From Dactylorhiza incarnata (taxonomy: Eukaryota > Streptophyta > Magnoliopsida > Asparagales > Orchidaceae): 64,000 nt of DNA. The translations under genes were made by a program, and so were the position numbers. The stretch lies in contig JAWHQI010000023.1 in NCBI GenBank assembly GCA_033032865.1, positions 248,001-312,000 of the forward strand. The letters are read 5' to 3'. Shown here in pieces: positions 32,471 through 42,128 of the stretch; positions within the stretch are counted from its first letter, which is position 1; each line of letters begins with the position of its first letter. The notes beneath the pieces are model-generated. The model made no database searches and was not told where the DNA came from. It saw nothing but the letters and a program-made list of their open reading frames with translations.

Positions 32471-34023
32471 TCATCCGAGGGGTCAATTAGCCGGCTTGCT
32501 GGATGTCGACCAGTAGGGAATGACAGTCGGGGAGATCCAAGGAGACACACCATCCCGAGGCCTTCATCTTACTCGGATTTTGGATGCTGGTTGGTCAAAT
32601 CGATCATCTCTTCGTCAAGTTGGGGGGTTGGCGTCCGGACTCTCCTCTGATAATCTCTCCAGCCGGATGGGAAGTGCAATCGGGGGGTAACTCGGCCAAC
32701 GTGCAAGGGGGGAGCTGATCTCGACCGTCAATGCAGAGGCTTGGTCTTAGGAGGACTCTCTCCTGAGGCGCTATCCCACCACCCGACTTGGGTTTTTACG
32801 AGAGTCGAGTCGGAGGTTTGTCCCCCAATCGGTCGCCAGGTTGCGGAAGAGTCTTCATACTGTCACTCAACAATCAGAGGGGATTAACCGCACCAACCCA
32901 TATGATTGGAATAATTGACAAGAGATATTAGGCTTTACCGCAAGAGGTCAAATGACACCTTTATACAAGGGCCCCCCAATCAGGTAAATCGATCATCACT
33001 TCGTCAAGTTGGGAGGTCGGCGTCCAGACTTTCTCCTGATAATCTCCCCAGTCGGATGAGAGATGCGGTCGGAGGGTAACTCGACCAACGTGCAAGGGGG
33101 GAGCTGATCTCGACCGTCAGTGCAGAGGCTTGGTATTAGGAGAACGCACTACCGAGGCACCGTCTCATCATCTGTTCTGGGTTTTACGAGAATCAAGTCG
33201 GAGGCTCGTTTCCCAACCTATCGTGGATATCAGTTTTACCTACTTCGAAAAGTTCTTGCCAGAAGAGAAAAACAACTCTCGCGGCCCATGTTTCAGGGGG
33301 CGAGGAAATTTTATTCAAATGGAATAAACACAAGGAGGGGGAGAATACACCTTCCCGCTCAGGGATAGAACATTTTCAGATCATTGCAGCTCCAGGTATT
33401 CCCAAGCGATTCCCCTTCATGATTCTACAGGCAGTCTCTGCCAGTCTTGAATGCCTCTTGAACGATGAAAGATCCCTCCTAGAGTTCAGTTCGAGCTTCT
33501 CGATGACAAGTGATCTCCCTGTTGAGCCTTTAGGTACTTCTGAGCAGTTCTTCATCTCATAGAACACACCATGAAGGGGACTGACAGTCGGGGAGGTTCC
33601 AAAGGAACACACCATCCCGAGGTCTCCAGCCCACTTGGGTGTTGCTGAAGGATGACGTCAAGTAGGGACGGACAGTCGGAGAGGTTCCAAAGGAACACAC
33701 CATTCCGAGGCCTCCATCCTACTTGGATGCTGAATGTCGACCCAACCTGTTTCCTGTTGCTCAACAATTAAACGGGGAGTTAAGCACACTTAAGCACATT
33801 AACTCACACGATTTGGAGGAAATAATTAGAAACGAATCGCTTTGTTACGGGCTCTTAGCCCTCGAGGGTACACGACACCTTTATTCATGGGTCCCCTGAT
33901 CGGTTAAGTCGATCATCCTATCGTCGAGCTAGGAGGTCGGCGTCACGACTTCTTCCTGATAATCTCTCCAGTCGGATGAGAGGTGCAGTCGGAGGGAACC
34001 GCGGCCAACATGCAAGGGGGGAA
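32471..34023 (-). repeat. Interior of C with three copies of a 140-165-bp module
   Basis: The module 'aatcgatcatc...tcgtcaagttggg...ggtcggcgtcc...ctgataatctc(t/c)ccag(c/t)cgga...gtgcaaggggggagctgatc' occurs at about 32595-32760, 32981-33136 and 33903-34023. A second module with 'gacagtcggggag..ccaaaggaacacaccatcccgagg' occurs at about 32520-32580, 33580-33640 and 33668-33735. No coding sequence recognised. Confidence 0.75.
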
Positions 34024-34035
34024 CTCACCGCACCA
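34024..34035 (-). promoter_or_regulatory. Primer-binding site of element C
   Basis: The complement reads TGGTGCGGTGAG, three bases from the LTR; same as in element B. Confidence 0.72.
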
Positions 34036-34038
34036 AAG

Positions 34039-34696
34039 TGTTGACGCCAGGAAAATCCTGACCTCAAGATTCGGACCGATGCAGCCGGAGGCTACTTGCC
34101 CAGCAGTTCAGCGAGATGACTTGGCTGGCAACGACGAAGAAGCTAGAAGAGCAACAAACAGGACCCCAGGTGCTGCGGCAGGGAGGTCCCACCACGTACC
34201 CGGAAGCTCAAGGGAGTCTTCCCCTCCAAAACCAAAAATGGTCGAGCTTGGTACAAGGAAGGCAGGGACCTGGCGAGTATCTCGCCTGAGGGGGTCAACC
34301 TCGTCCGAAAAGTCCTCTTTCTTGTACCCCTGGGGGTCTATTTATAGACAAATCCTGTGGGGGGGGGGAGTTACCTGACCATACTCGCCCATACTTGGCT
34401 CAGCTCGCCCAAGCTCGCTTCCTGCTCGCCAAGCTCGCTTCCTGCTCGCCAAGCTCCTTTCATGCTCGCCAAGCTCCTTTCCTGCTCCCCAAGCTCCTTT
34501 CCTGCTCGCCAAGCTCCTTTCCTGCTCGCCAAGCTCCTTTCCTGCTCCCCAAGCTCGCTTCCTGCTCGCCAAGCTCGCTTCCTGCTCGCCAAGCTCGCTT
34601 CCTGCTCGCCAAAGCTCGCTTCCTGCTCGCCAAGCTAGGTCTGCGAATAGGCGTCTCCTTAGGCCTTTCTAATCTCGACGAATTACGAGTAGTACA
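34039..34696 (-). repeat. 5' LTR of element C
   Basis: 658 bp; 162 bp longer than its partner because the 20-bp (g)ctcgcttcctgctcgccaa units have grown to about 12 (34405-34640). TATA palindrome at 34336-34349. Confidence 0.92.
34405..34640. repeat. 20-bp tandem repeats in U3 of C
   Basis: Alternating aagctcgcttcctgctcgcc and aagctcctttcctgctc(g/c)cc units; an expansion specific to this LTR copy. Confidence 0.93.
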
Positions 34697-34724
34697 CTCG
34701 GCGAATACAGGGTTGTACAGGTAC

Positions 34725-35480
34725 AATATATATTTGGTCCAGCAGTACGACAAAATCAAACATATTTAATATATATATATAATTCATTTTAAAGGAGATG
34801 TATTGACATGCAACAGATACAAATTTATATTGAACAAGCACAAACACTATCTATTTAAAATATTTAGTCCTAAAAAATATAATGAACAAGCACAACAAAA
34901 TTTAAATCAAATTGTCAATAACTTTAACAGTATGAAAAAACTTAAACCTGAAGGGTCACAATCTTCTTTTTAAAAGAGTTGGAGTCAACTTTAATTTATT
35001 TTAGAAAAACAAACTTGCAATATGTTGAGTGTTTCGACATGTCCTTGTATATCATCCAAGTACCGGGTAATGTACCGGTATCCAAAATGTACCAGGTGAG
35101 GGTATTGATAGCTAAAGGATATCAAATCAAAATTGCATTGCAAGAAAGATGTAGGATACAAGCTCGCAAGACAAGTCCGCGCCTAGCTACAGAGGGCCGA
35201 TTCCCCCTTGAAGCCCTCGAGCCCCCTCCAAATGAGAGACAAAATCTAGAAGACCAAAGATAAAGAAAAAAAAACCATCCACTCTCTTATATAGGCGGGA
35301 GTGTTCATACAACGTAATTATGAAACTATTACTTGGGCTACATAGCTGGCCCAAGGAGTCATAATTGCATCAATACTCCCCAATAAAAAATCGACTATAG
35401 CCTCCAGATCGAGGTATCATGGGTTGTTCGCGAGCATAAGAGGATCCAAGTTGGTAAAGTTTGGGTTTATCATCTTCGAC
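34725..35480. other. AT-rich stretch, no gene recognised
   Basis: It continues the old sequence interrupted by solo LTR D. A 94-codon + frame (34979-35263) shows no motif. Confidence 0.5.
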
Positions 35481-36235
35481 GCCGATCAGCAAGCATAGGT
35501 CTTTGAGAGCGCATTTGAGTGTTGGGTAATACGAATTTTGGCAGCAATATCAGAGTCCCTTCCAGGGAAGCTCAATGTACTCCTGGTGCGATAAACTCTC
35601 GGTGGTGGTGGTAACATCAGTGGTGGAACTAGCTGAGGTGGTCGCGGGTCGATTGACGGAGGCCCCGCTGGAGGTGGGGAATCAAATCGATAGAGCAGTG
35701 GTTGAGAGTGAGAGGTGGAAGCAACTAATGGGGCGATCGGGCATAGGGAGGTGGCAGGGCAGCAAAGAGTTCCATGTCGATGCAAGGAGCATGCTCCATA
35801 ACTCAGGAGAGGGCGGAAAGGTTGTGGACACGAAGGCACGAACGAATGTGGGGTTGCATACCAATAAGAAAGTATCTCAAGTAATGACCAGGGGAAAGGC
35901 CTTCCGCATACCTCAATGAACTTCATGATGTAGGCGTGACAGTGTCAGACCAACGAACAGAGTTGATGCACTCATACGTGTTGTCTACTTGACTCATGTA
36001 GTAGTGGCAGAGTTCCACCTTAAGTGTGAGCAAGGAGAGATCAAGAATAACTTTGCACGTCTAACGCCACCAAATGATATGGAAAGTTCTTTCATGTATG
36101 TTTTCACCATTTGGACCTTCTGATTACTAGTGGTAGGTTGATCGAAAAACTGTTCGGTGCGGAATATACAACTGAGGGGGTCAGTGTCGTCGAACATTGG
36201 GATCTCAATACGCCAGAAGCAGACCAAGTGTATGT
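35460..36235 (-). pseudogene. Degenerate Gypsy gag fragment
   Basis: The - frame 36227-35994 begins near RIEIPMFDDTDPLSCIFRTE followed by QFFDQ, matching the '(K/R)(V/I)(E/D)(I/L)P.F.G.DP..W....E.FF' start of chromovirus-type Gypsy gag domains. A further - frame (35926-35486) is proline- and serine-rich with RTRSTLSFPGRDSDIAAKIR, perhaps the N-terminal leader or linker. Frames are broken. Confidence 0.55.
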
Positions 36236-36574
36236 CCTAAGCAGGGTGTAAGAATTGATATACGTCGTAGTCGTATCAAGATAGAGAACAAATAACTTGC
36301 ATTGCATTAAACGAAAGTAAAGATACAATCAGGAGATAACTCCTGCCAAGCATCCGGAGGCTGGATCCTCCTTGGCACTCCACTCTCCAAGAGAGTCAAA
36401 CATTCAAGACTCAAAAGATAAGCAAGACTCTACCCCTAAGGCTCCTTATATAGATGGAGCCCCTTACTACAAGACAACAACACTTAAAGAAACAAGTCGT
36501 TGAGTGACTCCCGCAAGGTGAGGTCGAACGTCCGAGCGTATGCGTGAGATGTGTTCCCCAAAGCAAATATGTAT

Positions 36575-38231
36575 CAACACCGCAGGCTTGAAAATTGACC
36601 TTGTCCTCAAGGTCGAGGCGGTAAGGATCCTATGAGCACGACGTGGAGACTCGGGTAGCTCCTCTGGTGGGCAGTTCTGGTGAAACATCAGAAGCTGAGA
36701 CGCGTCGTGGCGGGCTGGTTGCTACAGAGCTAACATGGAACTGCCCAAGAGGAGAAACAATGTCGTGCCGGCAAAATATCTCATCCTCAATGTCGAGTGA
36801 GGTGCACGCTAGTTGGGCCAGGCCCTCGGTCGGAGGCCGGATGTATGAAGACGGGCGGCGGAGCCCCATCCAGATCCTGAAGAATGACCGTGGGGCCGGA
36901 GATTAGGTCGATGTGGAGTGGGTAGTGTTGAGTGGGAAGGAAACCCGATGGGAAGTCTGATCGAAGTGGGAGAGTGACCAGATGTGAGGGTAGGAAAACA
37001 GTGGGCTCGAGAGATGTTGGAAGCGAGGAGTCGGGAGAAAAGAGAGCTGACAGATGGGCTGGGGTCTCCAAGAAATGGTGGGGAGCAAAAAAACATGTGG
37101 CGACGTATGAAAGGCTGGCAAAGCGACAGGTAGAGCCTCTGTCACGGATATGTCGGAAAGCGAGCAAATGGGAGGGAAACTTGTGGGAATCAAAGGGTGG
37201 AGGGAAATTATGGGGGTGTGTGCCGCGGTCGGCAGCGGGAGAATGAAGGGGGTGTCGAAAAAGGAGGAAGTGGCGGCGATTCTAATGGTCGAAGACCCAC
37301 GGAGTGGTGATGGTGGGATGGATGGAGAAGGCTCGTCGGGAAGTAAAGTGGTAGGTCGGGGATGTAAGGGGCATGTGGAAGAAGAAGAAGAAGATGACGA
37401 ATCTCAAGCGCCATGGCGAGGAGAGTATCCAGAGCAGCATCAACTCGATCGCAGCGAGCACGCATTGAGTCTGGAAGGAGAGCTATGATGAAAAGGGGGA
37501 GGGATGCCAGAAAGTGGCAGAAGGCTCAGGAGGGATGTTAGAATGTTGCAGGCGCCGCTAGAGGGTTGCCGGATTGCTACAGAAACCGCGGGAGAGCTGC
37601 CGGAATGCTGCAAGAGCCGCAGGTGCACGGCCGGTCTGCGGTCGGAGCCGCGAGAGGGCTGTGAGGGTCACAAGCGGCAGTTGTAAGGCTGCAGGAGTGT
37701 TGGCGGGTCGCTGGAGTGCTGTCGAACATGGCTAGAGAGGAGGAAGAGTCGGCTGGAGGCGCCAAGAACCAAAGAGGCACTGGAATCATGCCGTGGAGGA
37801 GGGTCAGACACGGGAACGACCAGGAATCAGTCACTGGAGGTGTCGTCGGACGGCTGGAAGAGGGGCTACACCGGAAGGCGGCGAGGGTTGCTGGAGCGTG
37901 GAAGGAGGGGTTGGAGGGCCGTTGGACTGTGGACGGGGCAACAGAGGGAAGCTGGAAGGATGCATGTTGCGCAGAAAAGTGAGCTCGTCGCTGGAAGAAG
38001 AAACACAAAGGAAGTCCTGCGTCGGCGAGTGGCGTGCAGCGTACTGAAGGAGAACAGACGAGCGAGTCTGGAGGAATCTGCGAGCAGACGAGTGAGGTGC
38101 GGGAAAGGTGAGATTGGCGCGATCATCATGCGATGATTGTCGGTGATCGAGAAAGACAGGAGGCTGGAGAGGAAGTAAGATCCAAATTAGGGTTCCGTCA
38201 ATATCCTAATTGAGCAGCGGGTCGGACAAGT
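36575..38231 (-). other. Interior of J: pol tail plus non-coding leader-like DNA
   Basis: About 36590-36625 holds the pol tail (complement of cttgtcctcaaggtc). The rest has many overlapping frames due to biased composition, with recurring cgg(a/g)..gctgcagg phrases near 37540-37720, but no domain. Confidence 0.5.
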
Positions 38232-38504
38232 TGATACGTCGTAGTCGTATCAAGATCGAGAACAAATAACTTGCATTGCATTAAACGAAAATAAAGATAC
38301 AATCAGAAGGGAACTCCTGTCAAACATCCGGAGGTTGGGTCCTCGACACTCCACTCTCCAAGAGAGCCAAACATTCAAGACTCAAACGATAAGAAGACTC
38401 CACCCTTAGTGCTCCTAATATAGATGGAGTCCCTTACTACAATACAAAACACAAAATAATACAATAAAGAAACAAGTCGTTGAGCGACTGCCGCAAGGTG
38501 AGGC

Positions 38505-38939
38505 CAATGTTATCAAAGTCACAAGGTGCACCGAGGCGCAAAGGGGTCCTGGAGCCTAGACACAGGCGCGTGACTGAGGCAGGTGAGGTGAAAGAATGAA
38601 TCGGTCGCCCAATTCACTAAAAATCAACGAATTTGGCATCCAATTCGCTAAAATTCACTGAAAAATAGCGAATTGGATGCCCAAGTGCGCCTAGGTGTGC
38701 CTCGGGTGCGGCTGAGATCATGTTTTTGCTTACCTCCCAAAAAAACAGGTTGAAGAAAACACCTTGAAAAGCCCGGGCGCGCCTTTGATGCGCCTGGGAG
38801 CTGGTAAGGAGGCGCTCCTGGGTGCTGGTAAGGAGGCGCGGGCGCGCCTGGGAGCGCCTCGCCCGCCTCTGCCTTGCAAAGGCGAGGGCCGGTGCGCCTA
38901 GTGCGCCCGACTCCACAGGCGCGCGCCTTGATAACATAG
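38505..38939. mobile_element. hAT-like MITE, 435 bp, in the right LTR of J
   Basis: Ends CAATGTTATCAAAG (left) and CTATGTTATCAAGG (complement of right) lie between two copies of GGTGAGGC (38497-38504 and 38940-38947). The left LTR of J has an uninterrupted ggtgagg at the matching point. An 8-bp duplication with C(A/T)ATG termini fits hAT elements. The interior is rich in gcgcc/ggcgc (subterminal GCGCCT-type repeats) and has no transposase. Confidence 0.85.
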
Positions 38940-39039
38940 GGTGAGGCTGAACGTCCGAGCGTATGAGTGAGACGTGTCCCCCAATACACGTATCAAATTG
39001 TTGCTTGGAGACATATCGATGATGTTTTATATGCGATCA

Positions 39040-39310
39040 CCCACGAGCATGGGCGGATTGGCTTTGCTGGGCCGAGTACTCGTACAACACCTCTTTCCAC
39101 ACTAGTTCTGGCACCACTCTGTTAGAGGCAGTCTATGGTAGATCTCCACCATCCCTCACGCGAGAGTGGCGTTCCTGTCTGATCTGTTCCGCAGTCAGGA
39201 CTCCATACTTCTCTAGTAGCGTCAGCACCTTCAGCGTGCCAGGAACGGATGGTTGAATTTGCTAACTGCCACCGCCGCGATGTCCAATCCACTGAAAGCG
39301 ATATTGTGCT
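39040..39310 (+). pseudogene. Gypsy integrase core fragment
   Basis: In the + sense, about 39050-39150 corresponds to the 'W...L.WAEY.YNTS.H.S.G.TP.E.VYGR.PP' block of Gypsy integrases (gggccgagtactcgtacaac...ctatggtagatctccacc), and a later part reads ERMVEFANCHRRDVQ. Frames shift several times. It stops at a TGTAACGGCCCCC boundary at 39311. Confidence 0.65.
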
Positions 39311-41790
39311 TGTAACGGCCCCCTTATTGGCCACCACTACAATTTGCATATACATATCATATATTTCATCAAAGTTGAAAGGTAAGAAACATTCAGTGTA
39401 ACGTATGATGTAATAGAGTACAAAAAGAAAAATGCATGACAAAAGAAACTCATTTCATAACAGATCTGATACAAAATACACCAGTACATAGGTAGCCTTA
39501 TACATACAACAAAAAGGAGCTTACCAAACACTGTACACATAAACATGACCGACTCATACCAGCACTACCATGTACAGACACATATGTCATAAGAAAAACT
39601 ACAGACACTACATAAAGTAGAATTGAAACTCCTCATGCGGACACTCTGGATCCTTGCACCTCGCCCTATGCGCGTCCAGAACACCAAACATTGCTGTGGA
39701 GACTTCAATCCAAAGTCGGTAATTCTTCTCCTGGCGAGGAGAACACGGTCGACGCTGACTACTGGTGGCTGGAACCGCCTCTTTCTTGACATGTTCAGTT
39801 TCATTTTCTAATTAGTCAAAAGACAATGTGAATTCTTACTTGTACTTTCTTTTACCTATGATGAATTCCTTTATCTTGTAGCCTTTCTTGTGTTAGAAGA
39901 CTTGTAATGAATTAACCCTCTTATTCTCGCTCTTTCATATCCTTAATTTTTTTCCTATATCATAATTAAATGATATTACTTGACTTTTCATTTATGAGCC
40001 ATATAAAGAGTAAATTAATACCTTATGAATTTATTACGTGTCTTTGTCTCACACGTTCATGTTGCAATATTTATCACGTGCCCTTTTCTCGCACGTTCAT
40101 ATTGCTATTCGTGACCTTGACTCGCACGAATCATAATTATTTACATTAACATGCCGGGAGATTATTCTCCTCATCTCCCGGTTTGGGTTAACCTTTGATG
40201 GATTCCTTTATCTTGTAGCATTTCTTGTGTTAGTAGACTTGTAATGAATTAACCATCTTATTCTCGCTCTTTCATATCCTTAATTTTTTTTCCTATATCA
40301 TAATTAAATGATATTACTTGACTTTTCATTTATGGGCCATATAAAGAGTAAATTAATACTTTATGAATTTATTACGTGTCTTTGTCTCACACGTTCATGT
40401 TGCAATATTTATCACGTGCCCTTTTCTCGCACGTTCATATTGTTATTCGTGCCCTTGACTCGCACGAATCATAATTATTTACATTCACATGCCGGAAGAT
40501 TATTCTCCTCATCTCCCGGTTTGGGTTAACTCTTAATATAGCCCACTAAGTTGACATGACTTTTAACCATTTAATTTCTTTGAGGATTAATTGTCTTGTC
40601 TTTTTTCGCCTACTTTGAGAATTTACCTTTTATTTGACTCGTTTGCGAATTATATATCGAATTTCATTCGATTATATAGTAAGATTGCTACCATAATAGC
40701 ATAGTACGAATCATATGAAAAACAAACAATTGAAATTAGCAAAAATAAGAACCCACCCCTACTTTCTCTTTTCCTTTATTCTTGCGCTGCTCATTTCCCC
40801 TTTCTCTGTCTTGAGAGTCCATGATCTAAATCAATTACTTATATTAGCCAGCTATATTGAACATATTATCTTGGCTTCCTATGACTACTCTTACAATTTC
40901 TCCCTTAAGGATCCATTAAAAAAAACAGCCTTTTGCGTAATACTAGATGGCTACCCTAGTACTTAAACATAAGAGTTTGCCCTGCCTTACCTAATTCCAC
41001 ATTAGGCACTACTAATCCCCTTCCCTACAAGGTAAAAGGAAGGCTAGGTTTGTTGTCCTAACTCCATACGTAAGAAATTTACACTAAATAACAAAGGGAA
41101 ACGTAATATAACCCATGTGGCAACCCTGCACAGAGATTTGGCACCAATCCCAACATTTGTTGGCTGCCCTAACATGGAGACAAGGTTTTTTTCCCTAATT
41201 TCGTAGGACATCAATATCTCAACTTAATTAATACTTTATAGGAACTAGATAACTGAAATTAGGAGTTGAATCATCCTCTACCCAACTAGGGTTTCGGGTT
41301 CCTTGCACATTGGAAATCCCCTCTGAAACTCAAGAGGAGAAGGAATATCTAAAAGTAGGGCTTTTAGGGCACCCTAGGATTACCTCTCTATGGGAAGAAG
41401 AATCGTGGAAAAATGAAGCTACGAATCCATATAAAACTCAAAAGGAGTTGAGAGGAAGAGATTACCTCTCTATCGGAAGAAGAATCGTGGAAATCGAAGG
41501 AGTTTTGGGGCGTCTGGAGGGTGCGGCGCCGATCGGCCTCCGTCGGGAGCGGCTCTCATTTCCGCGACTGGGAGGAAGGAAATGGGAGTTATCGGGTGTA
41601 AAATTCCTCCTTATCGTGAGAACCGACTCTCTCCCATTGTGTGACACGCCAACGTGACTCCTCTCCTGTCACTTGGACCGGCCAGTGCATAGAATGAACC
41701 GGTCGACTCTTTCTCCAGTTTTCTCTCCCTTATTACATACTAATAATTTATAAATGCTTAATTTAAACCTATAGTACATTTATATGCACT
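39311..41790. other. AT-rich intergenic or LTR-like stretch
   Basis: No gene recognised. It begins TGTAACGGCCCCC and has TGTGACA at about 41640, so it could be a long Gypsy LTR, but flanking 5-mers (GTGCT and CGCCA) do not match and no partner is present. It contains the 337-bp tandem duplication described separately. Confidence 0.4.
39857..40530. repeat. 337-bp direct tandem duplication
   Basis: 39860-40196 and 40197-40530 align with about ten or fewer differences (start gatg(a/g)attcctttatcttg, end gtttgggttaac). Within each copy 'cgtg(t/c)c(t/c)tt..ctc(a/g)cacg' recurs three times. Confidence 0.92.
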
Positions 41791-41797
41791 TATTTTA

Positions 41798-42128
41798 TGT
41801 TAGGAACGAAGTGGGAGGGAGAGAGATCTAGAGAAATAGAGAGAAACTGGGGTTTGAAAGAGAAGGAGAGAATTACCTGGAAATATTCTTGCATAAAACA
41901 TCCAAAAGGGGGTTCCGGGCTATTTATACCCGGAACCAAGGGGGGGCGGCCAAAGAGGGGCTGGCCGGCCCCAATAGGGGCTGAACCGGTTTGGTTCAGC
42001 CCCCAATAGCCGATATTTAGAGAGTGGGGGCTGAACCAGATGGTTCAGCCCCGTTGTCGCCTTCTTCCTGTCGTTGCCGACGCTTGTATTGTCTCTCAAA
42101 TAGCCGCGACTCGGCCCCGGGCGTAACA
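41798..42128 (-). repeat. LTR1 of E (3' LTR)
   Basis: 331 bp, TGTTAGGAACG...GGCGTAACA. It contains two hairpins GGGGCTGAACC/GGTTCAGCCCC (41977-42003 and 42027-42052) upstream, in - sense, of a TATA box embedded in 9-bp arms GGTTCCGGG / CCCGGAACC (41911-41937). A polypurine tract (complement of ttcccttcccc, 42129-42139) adjoins it. Confidence 0.93.

Larger units (their letters stand above)
30718..34696 (-). mobile_element. Tat-like non-autonomous LTR element C
   Basis: LTRs 30718-31213 (496 bp) and 34039-34696 (658 bp), both TGTTGACGCCAGG...GTAGTACA; target duplication CTCGG at 30713-30717 and 34697-34701. PBS complement TGGTGCGGTGAG (34024-34035) beside the right LTR and purine tract (complement of caatccccgcttttttcgagc, about 31214-31235) beside the left set the - orientation. 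The interior has a 45-bp minisatellite (31340-32470) and repeated modules but no gag or pol that I recognise. It is 3,979 bp and sits inside solo LTR D. Confidence 0.93.
30024..34719 (-). mobile_element. Solo LTR D, split by element C
   Basis: The LTR runs TGTTGAAACCGTC... (30024-30717) and ends ...CAGGGTTGTACA (34702-34719), about 712 bp without the insert. Target duplication GGTAC is present on both sides (30019-30023 and 34720-34724). No internal region, PBS or polypurine tract belongs to it, so it is the product of LTR-LTR recombination. It shares start, end and an internal block (gagagcttcccctcccaa) with the LTR of B. TATA: TCTATTTATAGA at about 30303-30314, - strand, with GGCGAGTGG/CCACTCGCC inverted pairs upstream (about 30470-30640). 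Confidence 0.9.
36256..38995 (-). mobile_element. Two-LTR element J with almost no coding interior
   Basis: Homologous LTRs at 36256-36574 and 38232-38995 (the second enlarged by a MITE) start TGATA(TA)CGTCGTAGTC and end (A/C)GTATCA, so their tips are also inverted repeats of each other. Next to the left LTR the - strand encodes LDLEDKVNFQA, the pol tail of Gypsy elements, which gives the - orientation. The remaining 1.6 kb (36650-38230) is pyrimidine-rich on the - strand and codes for nothing recognised, like a long 5' leader. No clear PBS or target duplication (AATTG may flank at 36253-36257 and 38996-39000, overlapping the tip). Confidence 0.65.

Noticed and set aside
31558..32516. Arg/Ser-rich repeat protein frames of up to 178 codons
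   Set aside because: Artefact of the 45-bp minisatellite of element C.
35486..38136. Many overlapping frames of 60-146 codons on both strands
   Set aside because: Biased composition of element J and neighbouring debris; apart from the gag fragment and the pol tail no domain is visible.
36251..39000. Clean target duplication for element J
   Set aside because: AGAAT and AATTG do not match; AATTG appears on both sides only if the TG start is included in the duplication, so I leave it unresolved.
39311..41646. A complete solo LTR from TGTAACGG to TGTGACA
   Set aside because: Flanking 5-mers do not match, there is no second copy in the window, and the internal 337-bp duplication is not explained.
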